DNA of 64,000 bases from Tethya wilhelma. Lineage: Eukaryota; Porifera; Demospongiae; Tethyida; Tethyidae. The notes below the pieces were generated by a model that saw only the letters and a program-made list of their open reading frames with translations, was not told where the DNA came from and made no database searches. This document shows, in pieces, positions 14,201 to 23,969 of the stretch. Each line of letters starts with the position of its first letter. Within the stretch, counting starts at the first letter, position 1. Both the position numbers and the translations under genes were made by a program. The stretch spans positions 3,760,536-3,824,535 of the forward strand of contig CAXIPT010000003.1 of the NCBI GenBank assembly GCA_964030475.1, written 5' to 3'.

Positions 14201-14223
14201 CCACTCTTATGCTGTTCTTGTAC
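2300..14223 (-). CDS. VPS13: VPS13A/C-like bridge-type lipid transfer protein, middle and C-terminal exons (contig A)
   Basis: VPS13 proteins are long hydrophobic-groove lipid conduits at membrane contact sites. About 35 exons run leftward with GT-AG borders. Middle modules: LKLNVIIDAPEVYLPL with NTFHLIT (13.98-14.22 kb), RNLSASWYRGIP (13.73-13.90), VASGDDIESM (12.71-12.83), then 11.40, 11.16-11.27, 10.91-11.09, 10.73-10.83, 10.34-10.64, 10.15-10.27, 9.90-10.07 and 9.66-9.84 kb (IVPFDLWATKPVD). Exons at 7.1-5.6 kb carry the VAB/SHR-BD type signature (WSEPFSLDAVGSEG near 6.9 kb). The C-terminal part holds GYWISFQDGLQRVVLFT (4.39-4.64), VDNQLPFTSNPTILYP (3.8-3.9), NPIFRTIFNLLNSF (about 3.0), QGLLQLYRIVFGLKVLGNP (about 2.8) and GGVTGVFGKVSG (2.3-2.46). 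The exon ending at 2300 has a donor (AAG/GTAGGA), so the final glycine-rich C-terminal exons lie outside. Exon edges were read by eye; internal ones are approximate. Confidence 0.92.
4682..4847. repeat. Dispersed structured repeat, copy 1 (SINE-like)
   Basis: About 165 bp in a VPS13 intron, sharing most of its sequence with the copy at 5425-5591. It begins GATTGAAAGTGGGG, can form two hairpins (GTGGGG paired with CCCCAC; CACCAG paired with CTGGTG), and ends GCTTGTGGGTTTCAAAA. No protein is encoded. A short poly-A follows the right end, as in retroposed short elements; a clear Pol III box was not identified. Confidence 0.6.
5425..5591. repeat. Dispersed structured repeat, copy 2 (SINE-like)
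   Basis: Direct-orientation relative of the element at 4682-4847, with the same start (GATTGAAAGTGGGG), the same hairpin core (CCACCAGACTTGCTGGTG) and the same end (GCTTGTGGGTTTCAAAA). The middle part differs. It lies in another VPS13 intron. A more distant relative may lie at about 28560-28780, which ends with CTTGTGGGTTTC. Confidence 0.6.
11776..12241. mobile_element. MITE-like element with 45-bp terminal inverted repeats, at a deletion junction
   Basis: The left end TATAGGGTGTGCAATA and the right end TTGCACACCCTATA are inverted repeats that continue for about 45 bp (inner part TCAACTTTCGACTTTTGAACAA-like, with a few mismatches). Total length is 466 bp, with TATA/TA at both borders. The internal 105-codon open frame uses the TIR as its start and shows no domain. 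The element sits exactly where contig A stops matching the 5' leader of the VWC gene of contig C (20434-20470), so it marks the missing-gene junction. Confidence 0.8.
13022..13588. mobile_element. Inverted-repeat transposable element in a VPS13 intron, absent from the D copy
   Basis: The left end (GGTCATTCCATGTGGAATCA) and the right end (TGATTCCACATGGAATGACC) are near-perfect inverted repeats of about 28 bp. The 567-bp interior is AT-rich with repeated AACTAGATTTCC blocks and no open frame. Homologous contig D near 26300-26320 runs straight from GTGACAT to AACATGCACA without it, which is an empty site. The short duplicated flank looks like ATAT but is uncertain. Confidence 0.8.
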
Positions 14224-14509
14224 CTATATTATAGTAGTATACACAGTTATGTGAATAAGTTGGCCAGTTGAATGAGATATTGCATGATGGTAAATCTTGT
14301 TATATGATTGATAATAATTGTATATCTAGAAAATTATAATAAATAATTGAGGTCTTGATCACATTCAAATCCACTGAGGACTACATTCCATGGTGTGAAT
14401 GACAAGCTCTTCTTACTGAGCAGCTGGCAATGCTACATGGCAACAAGGAGGTGGGATAATTAGCACATGGGGAATTGATACAAGAAAGCACTCTAAAACT
14501 ATTTATGCT

Positions 14510-14708
14510 CAAAAAATTTTTTTTCAATCAAATTAAATACAAGACTCATGCAGTGGTTCTATTTACAACCCTTACACATTCTTGACTTGGTCCATTGCTC
14601 ACATTTCATCAACTAACTTAATGTTGTGCATCGTGCAATTGTCTAGCTAGAGCACTGTTTCCAATGGTGTGAACATACTTACATTATAGTTACATAACGT
14701 GTCTGTCG
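14510..14708. repeat. Contig-end repeat shared by A, D and E (copy in A)
   Basis: About 190 bp ending TATAGTTACATAACGTGTC that also occurs at the right end of D (27360-27553) and the left end of E (27555-27735). In E it runs into a (TG)n tract and then the next VPS13 exon. Both A and D therefore stop at the same biological position, just before the microsatellite. This indicates that either of them can be followed by E. Confidence 0.8.
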
Positions 14709-14709
14709 N

Positions 14710-15980
14710 AACACCATAAACATGACGTGTCGTCATCTTCCACTGGTGGTTCTCTTTGAGGGACATCATTTCCATCGACTGTTGTCACTCCAATACCAGT
14801 GGGAATTAGAGTCGGAGAGACTGTGTTGCTAGGGAGACTGGATGGGGTAGCTGGTGGTGGTGGTGGGTTGCTCATAAGAGGTCGATTCTCAGCCTTTTGT
14901 CTCTTAAAACTGCAGCAAGTACAGCTACACTTGCAACCATGATTGGCAAAGAGGTACACAAGATAGCCAATTGGAATCGTAAGTAATGACAGTGGTATAT
15001 ACCCTGATGAATCAAGCACTGAAAACACAAAGTTATCAGTGTAAAAGATGTAGACTATTCCTAAGACCACATTGAACACAGCTCTGGAGAAAATGATTAT
15101 CATTAAGAGGAGTGTCTTGCAGACCAAAAATGCGATTTGAGCATTTCGATATTTCCAGTCAGTGTAGACACAATACATGAACAGTACCAGAAGGGATGCA
15201 ATAATAATGATAACATCGTGCCCCAGCAGCACACTGAAGACAACAAGTTGAGATTTGAATCCAACAAAGGTGCAATTTTGGTCATAACTTCTTGTAAAGC
15301 AACTTATTCCACTGAAACCAAATCCACCGTATAAAAATGGGAACCAGCCATAAGTCAGAGGGAAAATGATACCAATTATGACAATCATCCATTCTAAACA
15401 TTTCGCCCAGCGATCCATTTTGTTTTGTAATTTTTGTCTCTTTCGAATCAAGTATTGATAGACGGTTGCAACTAATATGAGTGCTACTATCACATCAAAG
15501 AACTTGGCCATTGCTTCTGTGTACAAAACAATAATGCCCAACACTTTACAGATGATTTCATCGCCAATGTACTGGAACCAGTTTGCGATTGACATAGACG
15601 TACTTATCAAGACAAGTTCTGTGGTGACAATGAGATAGAGAAAGATTCTCTGTAGGATGGTCTTGTAGACCTTGTGGTAGAGAATCACCATTAGTATGAG
15701 GCTGAGAACAAAGAAGGAAAACATTGCCGATAGACTAAATGTTAGAGTGATGGTCTTCATTTGGTTGTCAGTTCGGTTAGTACATTTGTGAAGGTAGTCA
15801 GGAAAGGTCCCCTTATCAACAGCTTCTCCTGAGATGGTACACATCATGCAGTAAAAAATATCAGTACTTTATAACACTGAAGTGTCATTAATAATAATTA
15901 CCAAAATATGAACTGTTACCATTGCATATGTAGAGAGTTGCAAGCAATAATGCTGCTGTCCATAGATGCTGTGAGTCCAT
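14710..15980 (-). CDS. Seven-transmembrane receptor-like protein, two exons, 3' end cut by contig gap
   Basis: Exon 1 (15980-15920) starts at ATG and encodes a signal peptide (MDSQHLWTAALLLATLYICN). It ends in a phase-1 G before GTAACA. Exon 2 starts at 15828 after CAG and runs to the gap at 14709. Mature protein: short extracellular stretch with LHKCTNRT, seven hydrophobic helices, extracellular loop with CFTRSYDQNCTFVG, then a cytoplasmic Cys cluster (CKCSCTCC) and a Pro/Thr-rich tail. The helix-1/helix-2 loop and YKTILQRIFLYL are shared with the neighbours at 16261 and 475. I do not recognise a named GPCR class; the layout loosely recalls secretin/cAMP-type receptors. The last residues before the gap are DDDTSCLWC. 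Ligand unknown. Confidence 0.8.
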
Positions 15981-16260
15981 GGCAGCTGCAGCGTGTGATG
16001 TGTCCAGCAAAGAGAGTGTCCTAGCTGTTTAGCGTTACTAAGAGTCTAATGAAATTCATAGCCACTATAATGCTTGAACCCTGAAGAGGCCTCAAAAGAG
16101 GGGAATTACTGATTACATAATGAGGAAATCTGTACTAAAATGTTATTTTTATGACTAAAATGACAATTTTTAATGAAAAATTAATACAAAACAATTAATG
16201 GAAAAAAATAACAAGATCTGACATAAAATATCATTCTGTATGCCAGCTGACTCTGAGTTC

Positions 16261-17612
16261 TCATGCCATAGTGTTGTAACCGGTATCTGTGGTGTTGCTA
16301 ATAAGCGACTGTCTCTCTGTTGTATCGGTGATGTCAGTAAACCCTCCTGTATACTCCACTTCAAAGTAAGTGCTACTTGGAACAGGATCGTAAGGTACTC
16401 TTGTTGTGTCTGTTTTTGTTGTCGTCTGTTCGTGAGTTTTCGGCTTTGATTTTGAGGTATCCTCTGTTACCACAGCGATATCAACATGTGTGAACTCCCC
16501 TGTAGGTTCAATGTTGAAGTATGTCTCACTGGGGTAGTGCTGAGGATGAGACGTTGGATTTGTTTTATGATACTTCTCCGTGACAGGACTCTGTGCGGCT
16601 TGACGACAATTGTCTTGCTTCTCCTTTGGTAAGGACTTGACTTTCACTTTCAGCGATCTAAATAGAGTGCACTTGCAGCATCCCTGTTCAGAGTGTGTGG
16701 TGGTGTAGATGTAGACCAGATACCCTATTGGGATCACCAAAGGAGACAAAGTGATGCCAATGGAATTGGCAATGGAGAGTACAAAGCTATGGAGGTAGAA
16801 TCGAAGGATGATACCAATAGCCAGAATGAGAGGAGACGCTACAAGAAACCCCATTAGGAGGAGAGTTTGCCTTAAGAGTAGCAAAATTTCTGAACATTTG
16901 ACTTTTCTATACACGTACGCCATCCTGCAATAAACCACAACAAGCAGGAGTGTGCATATCACACTGATTAGTCCTAGTCCACCATCCACTCCATAGGAAG
17001 CCACCTGGTACTTGAAGCCAGTGTTCTCACAGTCATCGTTGAACGCTTGTATCCAGCAATCGGCCACACTGAAACCGTACTTGCTCCCTCCAATGTAAGG
17101 ATACCCACTCTCTAGGATCACCACTGTCACTGGAGCAAAGAGATAGACGCACTCTACAAGTCTAGAGAGGCAACGAGATTGAGATATCTTTGAAAACGGG
17201 TCTCCTTTCAGTCTCGTGTAGACCATGAACACCAGATAGAGAGCCACCTGTGCTGCCAGCATGTACACCATGGTACCTGTGCACTGATTGAGAAACCCCA
17301 GCACTTCACAGAGCTGTTCTTGGCCCGGATAATGGAACTGGTGTTCAATGACTAGTGCCAGTCCTGCTTCTTGGACAGCCGTGAGAAGAGTGAGAAAGAG
17401 AAAGAGTCTTTGAAGAGGAGTCTTGTACTCCCTGAAGTAGAGCAGCAGGGAGAGAATGAAGAGGGAAACAAACAGACAGACTGTTGCTGATGTCCCCAGC
17501 GTGATGTTGATGGTCTTTGCACGCTGTAGTGAAATGTTGGTACAGTTCAGAACACTCTCCCATTGTGGTTCTGGTGGTTCACCAATCCTGCCATCACTGG
17601 CCTCATTGGTTC
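16261..17612 (-). CDS. Seven-transmembrane receptor-like protein, main exon, 5' exon missing
   Basis: One exon from an acceptor (CCACAG at about 17613-17618) to the stop at 16261, phase 1, as in the neighbouring paralogue, so a signal-peptide exon must lie beyond the gap at 17682. The protein opens with an acidic stretch and LNCTNISLQRAKTI, then seven helices, a conserved loop (VADCWIQAFNDDCENTGF) and an LLLRQTLLLMGFL helix. The cytoplasmic tail of about 140 residues has Cys pairs, Lys patches and three Tyr-Phe-x-(I/V)-E type motifs (ETYFNIEPTG, STYFEVEYTG). Those repeated tyrosine sites suggest phosphorylation or adaptor binding, which is inference. It is tandem with the 14710-15980 gene on the same strand. 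Confidence 0.8.
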
Positions 17613-17682
17613 CTGTGGTACATCAATGTTAAAATTAAAATTATATTAATTGTAGCTAAGCTGTCATTTTGTGATGATCCCN

Positions 17683-18928
17683 ACCATGCATCGAGTGCTG
17701 CACACTTAAGGGTCATGCAACTATATTTACACAGGAAATATGTGCCATATACAATTTATGTACATTATACATAATATTATTAGCTGTATACCTATTCTTA
17801 TAATATAGGTTGATACACAACACATGCAATTGTCATGTTATAAGATTTCTATTTGACATGTCAGCTAGCATTCATCAGCCTTCAGAAACCTTTTGCAGTG
17901 GATCCCAATAGCTTACATACCTTAATTGATATCTGTCATGAAGGCTATAGACAGTAAATTTGCAACTCTCATTTGTCAGATTGGTTATTGTTCTCTAGCT
18001 CCCACATGGAGTGTTTTTGTTCCATGCTTAAAGAATGACTCCTACTTTTCTCAAGAAACTATGTCTACCATGAGCAAAAATAAAATTATACAGAATCTAT
18101 TTCTTTCCTGATAATAATAATACAGTGTCTGCAACATAGCCTATAGCAATTAAAGTCCAACTGCAATAGTTAAATTTATTGGTACCATTTTGTTCAAAGT
18201 TTTGTTTTCAGATTGAGAATTCAAATTCTTCAAACTTCTTTCTCATCAGTGTGATCATCATGATGCTCCTTGTGATGCTCTTTGCCATCATGATGCTCTT
18301 CATGGTGCTCCTCATGGTGCTCCTCTCCATGATGCTCTTCATCATGGTGCTCCTCTCCATGATGCTCTTCATGGTGCTCTTCATGGTGCTCTTCATCATG
18401 ATGCTCCTCGTGGTGCTCTTCATGATGTTCTCCATCATGGTGCTCCTCTCCATGATGCTCCTCGTGGTGCTCATGGTGATGTGTCTTGTCCTTGTCATGA
18501 TGCTCCTCGTGGTGTCCCTGTGGGTCATGGTGCTCGTCGTGATTGTGAGAATGCTCGTGCTCCTTGTCGCCATGATGGTGGGGGTGACGATGGTGGGGAC
18601 GAGCCAAGGCACTAGCCACAAACAGTGTGGCAGCTATAAACAGTACTATAGTAATTTGCTTCATGGTATATAGAGACTTGTAGTTGGGAATCTTTTGCAG
18701 GAGAAACTGAAGTGCAGATCGATGAGCTGTTTTGAAATTGCAGTTGCGAAAATTTGCAGATCTGTACTAGAACTACAGGAAAATATCCCATGCTGATTGC
18801 ATGGTTGTTATTTATGCAACTTTGTCTAATGAAATTCATCGTGGATGCAGGATGTGGGAAGGTTCTGCACATGCATGACATGCACATTTCTGTATTATTG
18901 TTTGAACACTCCAAGAAACAGCTGCATT
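17683..18928. repeat. Contig-end overlap: exact reverse complement of 23271-24516
   Basis: 1246 bp at the left end of contig C equal, in reverse complement, 1246 bp at the left end of contig D. Every stretch I compared matched, including the whole His-rich gene. Equal length and termini at two contig ends are the mark of an unmerged dovetail overlap with contig C placed in the wrong orientation. The C end falls at the centre of a palindrome (24479-24545), a likely cause of the break. Confidence 0.85.
18230..18664 (-). CDS. Secreted His/Glu-rich protein (assembly copy of the gene at 23535-23969)
   Basis: 144 aa, single exon, identical in amino acids to the product at 23535-23969. It lies in the 1246-bp inverted overlap, so it is most likely the same gene seen twice rather than a true second copy. 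A signal peptide (MKQITIVLFIAATLFVASALA) is followed by RPHHRHPHHH and about 100 residues of HHEE/HHGEE/HHDEE repeats. The opposite-strand 164-codon frame rich in Met/Leu is a shadow of this repeat. The function is described under the D copy. Confidence 0.85.
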   Translation of the reverse strand: MKQITIVLFIAATLFVASALARPHHRHPHHHGDKEHEHSHNHDEHHDPQGHHEEHHDKDKTHHHEHHEEHHGEEHHDGEHHEEHHEEHHDEEHHEEHHEEHHGEEHHDEEHHGEEHHEEHHEEHHDGKEHHKEHHDDHTDEKEV

Positions 18929-19338
18929 GCACCATGATACATAGAAACCATACAATAGAAGTGCTGTGGTGCAAGCAGGCACAAAACAATAGCTTATCGG
19001 CAAACAATAGGCTGCCTGCATGTGATATGAGCATGCTCAAATACAAAGCCACACAAAACAACTAATATGCTACTCAAATTCTGTACACATATATATACAG
19101 GACACTATAACTACACTGTGATCCCATAGATGCATGTATATTATTGCTGCTGGCATGGTGTGGATGCAGCGTGCATGAATGCAAATAGAAATGTAACAGC
19201 ATTATAAGTTGTTCATTTATACAATAATCACACAATGGTGTATTCAAACTTTGTATTGAGGTAACAAGATTCATCCTTGCATGGATACACTCTATCTATT
19301 GTCCTACAAAGTACCTGTGTCTTTTGCTAACTGTCAGG
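18929..19338. other. Intergenic spacer between VWC gene and His-rich gene
   Basis: About 400 bp, AT-rich, between the stop of the VWC gene and the upstream region of the His-rich gene. It contains a run ATATATATAC near 19088. I see no coding exon; the short open frames on both strands lack any domain or paralogue support. Confidence 0.6.
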
Positions 19339-20433
19339 CTATTCAACGTAGAAAGCACAATGATCTGGTGGCCCATCATGAATTGGAATCACTTGTAGTA
19401 ATTCTGAAATGTCAACCTTCTGTCCTTCGCATGCCTTGATATCAGTGTAGGTCACACTGTGAATTCGTGACTCACATTTGTCAGACATCTCTATTTGATG
19501 CACGCCTTCTGTCTCAGTGCACAGGTAGTATGCATCCTCCTCTGAGTTATAAACGTATTGTTTGTCACATTTGTGCGTGAGGACATCGGTCTGGCAGCTG
19601 TAGTAGCCCAATGATACGTAGAGGGATTGAGGCTTATATGGGATTAACCCACACTCATCTTTTGGTATACCGTAGTCACATTCTGGACAGCATTGTCCAT
19701 GTTTGGTCACTAATGGATAACCATGGCAATTTGGTTCCTCTCCACAATCTATAGTGGTACACTCCTCTTGACCATCAAGACAAACACAGAATGTGCATGG
19801 GTCTGGTTTCCAAGATGGAAAGAAAGCTCCGTAACTGACACACCCTCTGAACATGCAAGAACTATTGTCACATCTTTCACACCCATCTTCGTCGATCTTT
19901 GGGTCAGCACAGTATGGCAGAGGACAGCTCTTTCCCCCCTCACTTTCAGTAGTCGGTCCATCATGATGTTTCTTCTTGGAATCTTGAAGGACATCTTCAT
20001 AATAATCATACTCTTCTTCATGTTCCTTTTTCTTGTTTCCAGCATCTTCCTCGTCAATTTCTTCAATCTCATCTTCATTGTATTCAGTTTTTTTCTTTGA
20101 GTCATATTCTTCTTCTTCCTGGTCAACATAGTCATCTTCCTTTTTAGTGTGGTCTAAGTCTGTGCTATCTGTACTACCCTCATCTGTCTTCTCAGTGTCT
20201 TCATTCTCATTGTAGTAGTATGTATCATTTTTGTGTTCATAATAGTAATAGCCATCATTTTCATCTAGCTTCTCCTTTTCAGTTGTTGCAGCTGTTAGTG
20301 GAGGAGTAGATGGAGGTAGTGGTTTCTTTTTCCCACCATTGTCAAGTGTTGGTAGACTCTTAGCAGGGACAGCTATCATAGCAACCAGAGTAATGGCCAC
20401 TAGAAACAGCAACACCTTCACTGAGTGATTCAT
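19339..20433 (-). CDS. Secreted acidic protein with von Willebrand factor C domain
   Basis: 364 aa in one exon. Residues 1-26 are a signal peptide. Residues about 40-165 are low complexity and strongly acidic with Tyr and Lys runs (DGYYYYEHKND, EEDDYVDQEEEEYD). Residues about 170-255 are Cys-rich and contain a chordin-type VWC module: CVSYGAFFPSWKPDPC, then CVCLDGQEEC, ending HGQCCPEC. A C-terminal region of about 110 residues has further paired cysteines and no family I recognise. VWC modules bind BMP/TGF-beta ligands or matrix proteins; an extracellular-matrix or mineral-binding role fits the acidic part but is inference. With C flipped, the gene lies in a VPS13 intron on the opposite strand, upstream of the two His-rich genes. 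A TATA-like CATAAATAG lies about 80 bp upstream of the ATG. Confidence 0.85.
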   Translation of the reverse strand: MNHSVKVLLFLVAITLVAMIAVPAKSLPTLDNGGKKKPLPPSTPPLTAATTEKEKLDENDGYYYYEHKNDTYYYNENEDTEKTDEGSTDSTDLDHTKKEDDYVDQEEEEYDSKKKTEYNEDEIEEIDEEDAGNKKKEHEEEYDYYEDVLQDSKKKHHDGPTTESEGGKSCPLPYCADPKIDEDGCERCDNSSCMFRGCVSYGAFFPSWKPDPCTFCVCLDGQEECTTIDCGEEPNCHGYPLVTKHGQCCPECDYGIPKDECGLIPYKPQSLYVSLGYYSCQTDVLTHKCDKQYVYNSEEDAYYLCTETEGVHQIEMSDKCESRIHSVTYTDIKACEGQKVDISELLQVIPIHDGPPDHCAFYVE

Positions 20434-20545
20434 GTCTTCTTTCTGTTATTCACAATGGATAAACAGTTCTTCTGCTAACTCACTTTGGCAATGGTTCTGA
20501 AGTACAGTGCTATTTATGGCTGATAGCTATTGCTTACCTCATCTC
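20434..20545 (-). promoter_or_regulatory. Leader and core promoter of the VWC gene
   Basis: Immediately upstream of the ATG at 20433. On the minus strand a CCATAAATAGCAC stretch (about 20507-20522) resembles a TATA box, followed by a leader ending AACAGAAAGAAGAC before ATG. The same leader, diverged, is present in contig A at about 11637-11771 (GAAGAACTGTTTATCCATTG) although the gene itself is missing there. Confidence 0.5.
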
Positions 20546-20933
20546 AACGTGGCATTAACTTTTACACTACCCACCCAATATGGCTGACTCCCACACTAAC
20601 CTCAACAATGCTTATGATCTCTTTGCATGACCCCATAGCTTTGTTGGCATTTCTTATTGTTGCCAACTACTACCCTGCTGCCAAATACAGCCTTCATGCA
20701 CTGTTCCATATAATTTCTTTGATGCATGTGTATTCCTCCCTTACATGGTTGGTGTGCATGTGTGAAGAGATAATTATGATACTGTAGCTGTATCAAAGCA
20801 TTGCCTTTAATTCCTCCTACTCAAACTGAGAGTTCCATCTTGTATAATACTTGTTACATGCACTAGCTCCTATAACACACTATGGTTACTTTACATCACA
20901 TGCACACACCCTTTTGCTCCATCTAGAGCCATC

Positions 20934-22772
20934 TGTAGAGGGAGAAGATGCGGGGAAAATCCAACCAGATAAGCCAAAGAAAGGTATAAACAATGTGTTG
21001 TACTCCATTGCATTGACCGCATGGCTCACATCATGCTTTCTTTCTATGTCTGATCTCTAGATAAGGCAGATGATTCATCACAGGAACCCACCAGTGAAGA
21101 TGAGCCTGCTTTTGAGACTGTCAAAGTAACTGCTCAACTGAAGAGCATTGACATACAACTATACTTGCCTGAGGTATTGTGATCATTAGTGCACTCAGTT
21201 TATATGAGAATAAGTATATAAACATGCAATATACCGTAAACGTGGAAATATTGGCAGTACATTAAATTTGGCGGTTTGGCGGTCAGCACAAAAACCGCCA
21301 AATTAAATGCGTGTAAACTGTTTTTCGCTCTATTGCAATACATTGCTCAATGGAGGAAAACGCCAAATTTAAAACCGCCAATATTTTTATGGGAAGCGGT
21401 CTGAGCAAAATCGCCAAATTAAATGCCCGCCAATATTTCCACGTTTACGGTATCTCTTCTTTTCTATAGACCACAGACAATTTTGTGTTCTCAAAGGATC
21501 GTAATCAAGCCAATGCACTTGCCAAACTCACTCTCCACAAGTTCACAGCTGCCACTAGCATGAAGAGCAACGGTGCCATGGATGTATCAGGTGCAATGGA
21601 GAACTGTTTCCTGTACGACACCAGGCCGGAGAAGAAGGGGAAAATATCAAGGTAAGAGATGTATCTTGTTGGAGAATTGTTGATGATTGTTGCACACACA
21701 CTGTTAGACTTATCGAAAGAGTGCCACCAGATGAAAGTGAAGACTTATCTCAGTCTTTGATCAATTTCTCCTTCAACAAGTCAGAAGAGAATGAATCTCA
21801 AGGTACACTAAAGACATTAGTGTGGTCTCATGTTGTTTACAATACACTGTAGCATAACTGCTAATCCACATTCAATTGCTTACACATGCAGTACTAGCAA
21901 CTGTGGATGGCATACAAATCCTGGTTGACCTAAAGTTCATTTTGACCCTGGTCAACTTTGCAACCACCTCCATCAAACCACTTACAGCTAAAGATGAAAC
22001 TTCGGAATTGGATCAAAAAATTGAACCAGAACTTTCAAAAACTGACCCCTCTTCTCCAGCCAGTCCCAGTCCAGCACCCCAAGGTACACCAGCCAAGATG
22101 AGACTCCGTGCAACAGTTAAACGACCTCTCATCGCTCTTCTGGAAAATGCCAGTGTTTCAAACTCTAGAGCTCTTGTTCTTAATGTACGTGAGATCATTC
22201 AAATGTGTTAGGTTTTGTTTATTGAATTTCCATCCTTTTGTTTTTTGAATAGACTGAGGTAGATGTTGTGATAGTGCAAGTTGGAAGTCAGGTGAACTTG
22301 AGCACCACCATTAGTGAGCTCTATATTGCTTCAACTAGTGTTGATAACCTGAGAAACACATCAAACTTGGTAGGTCATTTTGTTTACCAGTTATTGTGTT
22401 TTGTCTTGTGTGCAATAAGCTCTATTTCACATTCTAAACACACCTGTAAACAGGTACTAGCTAGAACAAGGAAAGCCATCTCTGCCACCATCGATCAGTT
22501 TAAAGGACAGCAGACACTCATTGATGTTGTGGTGCCACCTCTGAACATCACTCTCTCTCCTGCCACAGTCAGACTCATCCTCAACCTAGTCATGTCTCTC
22601 CAACCAGACACAAAGGTCTGTGAGTCTCTTACACTGTCAAACTTGTGAGCAATTTTTAAATTTTTTGCATGTCTCTCTAGAGTGAAAAACACAACAACAG
22701 GCCGACAGTCCCAATGGCTCCTAAACCTGTTACATCTGCTACAAGCTTGAAGATGAGTTTCACCATCCCCAA
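20934..22772 (+). CDS. VPS13: VPS13 middle modules, second copy (contig C, orientation inverted by assembly)
   Basis: Exons read on plus: 20934-20983, 21061-21174, 21470-21651, 21706-21802, 21889-22182, 22252-22370, 22455-22616 and 22681-22772. The first seven correspond one for one to contig A exons from 11395 down to 9903. Introns are also alignable and there are only scattered amino-acid changes (for example SVVKSLQ against NLVMSLQ). The eighth exon differs: A continues with a canonical exon containing IVPFDLWATKPVD, whereas C has RPTVPMAPKP then TSLKMSFTIPK. The last 33 nt plus donor match the exon at 31893-31925 of contig E at all but one base. It is therefore a second, rearranged or tandem-duplicated module set, or an allele with a different junction. 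Confidence 0.85.
21232..21452. mobile_element. MITE-like element in VPS13 intron of copy C, empty site in A
   Basis: The ends TACCGTAAACGTGGAAATAT and ATATTTCCACGTTTACGGTA are perfect inverted repeats. The interior has GGCGGTTT/AAACCGCC blocks that are also self-complementary. Contig A, otherwise alignable, reads CATGCAATATATCTCTATAG across the site (11095-11115 reversed), giving an empty site and a TA target duplication. Confidence 0.9.
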
Positions 22773-23227
22773 GGTATGTAGTAGTCTAGTCCTCAATGCT
22801 GCCTCTTTCAGCAGCAAAAATGGGAGTCTAGAAAAACAGGCATACTTCTGGTGAAATTTTAGAATGCAATAATCTTCATATGCACAATGATATAAACATT
22901 AATATCCAAGTTAATACAAAAGACAAGCACTGCTCTTAGGGCAACTAGTCTTAGTATCTATGATGTTTGCTTATTAGTTGTTCATTTTCTCTGAACAGCT
23001 TCACAGAATCTTAACATGACAGTACACTCACATGAAATAAAACATTTGAGGTTGGGTCAGTTGACGCTAGCAATTTGATTGGCTTAGGCCATTTTTGAGC
23101 ACGGAACCTAAAATCTGTGCCATGTTTTCTAGACCCCTATTTTTGCTGGTAGAAGAGGCATGGTTTAGGACTAGGCTAAACTATGTAGTGTATGCACATG
23201 AGAGGGTTTTCACATTTCATTGTACCC

Positions 23228-23234
23228 TCACACA

Positions 23235-23269
<35 letters not shown>
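23228..23269. repeat. (CA)n microsatellite ending contig C
   Basis: About 40 bp of CA dinucleotides running into the N at 23270. The contig stops inside the tract, so the real length and what follows are unknown. Confidence 0.9.
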
Positions 23270-23534
23270 NAATGCAGCTGTTTCTTGGAGTGTTCAAACA
23301 ATAATACAGAAATGTGCATGTCATGCATGTGCAGAACCTTCCCACATCCTGCATCCACGATGAATTTCATTAGACAAAGTTGCATAAATAACAACCATGC
23401 AATCAGCATGGGATATTTTCCTGTAGTTCTAGTACAGATCTGCAAATTTTCGCAACTGCAATTTCAAAACAGCTCATCGATCTGCACTTCAGTTTCTCCT
23501 GCAAAAGATTCCCAACTACAAGTCTCTATATACC

Positions 23535-23969
23535 ATGAAGCAAATTACTATAGTACTGTTTATAGCTGCCACACTGTTTGTGGCTAGTGCCTTGGCTCGT
23601 CCCCACCATCGTCACCCCCACCATCATGGCGACAAGGAGCACGAGCATTCTCACAATCACGACGAGCACCATGACCCACAGGGACACCACGAGGAGCATC
23701 ATGACAAGGACAAGACACATCACCATGAGCACCACGAGGAGCATCATGGAGAGGAGCACCATGATGGAGAACATCATGAAGAGCACCACGAGGAGCATCA
23801 TGATGAAGAGCACCATGAAGAGCACCATGAAGAGCATCATGGAGAGGAGCACCATGATGAAGAGCATCATGGAGAGGAGCACCATGAGGAGCACCATGAA
23901 GAGCATCATGATGGCAAAGAGCATCACAAGGAGCATCATGATGATCACACTGATGAGAAAGAAGTTTGA
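23535..23969 (+). CDS. Secreted His/Glu-rich repeat protein 1
   Basis: 144 aa, intronless. The signal peptide ends at ALA (residue 21), followed by RPHHRHPHHH. From about residue 40 to 135 there are imperfect HHEE, HHGEE and HHDEE units, so the mature chain is mostly His, Glu and Asp. Such a chain should bind Zn, Cu or Ni and be pH-sensitive near neutrality; this is chemistry, not family knowledge, because I recognise no family. Nucleotide repeats (GAGCACCATGA) suggest growth by slippage. A TATA-like CATAAATA lies at 23383-23390 and AATAAA at 24019-24024. The 5' leader, the TATA region and the 3' flank are alignable with the second His-rich gene at 25084, so the two are tandem duplicates. Both lie inside a VPS13 intron on the opposite strand. 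Confidence 0.85.
   Translation: MKQITIVLFIAATLFVASALARPHHRHPHHHGDKEHEHSHNHDEHHDPQGHHEEHHDKDKTHHHEHHEEHHGEEHHDGEHHEEHHEEHHDEEHHEEHHEEHHGEEHHDEEHHGEEHHEEHHEEHHDGKEHHKEHHDDHTDEKEV

Noticed and set aside
18179..18673. 164-codon Met/Leu-rich frame opposite the His-rich gene, and its mirror at 23526-24020
   Set aside because: It is the reverse strand of a repetitive His/Glu-coding array; there is no independent start context, and the His-rich strand has a signal peptide and a conserved paralogue.
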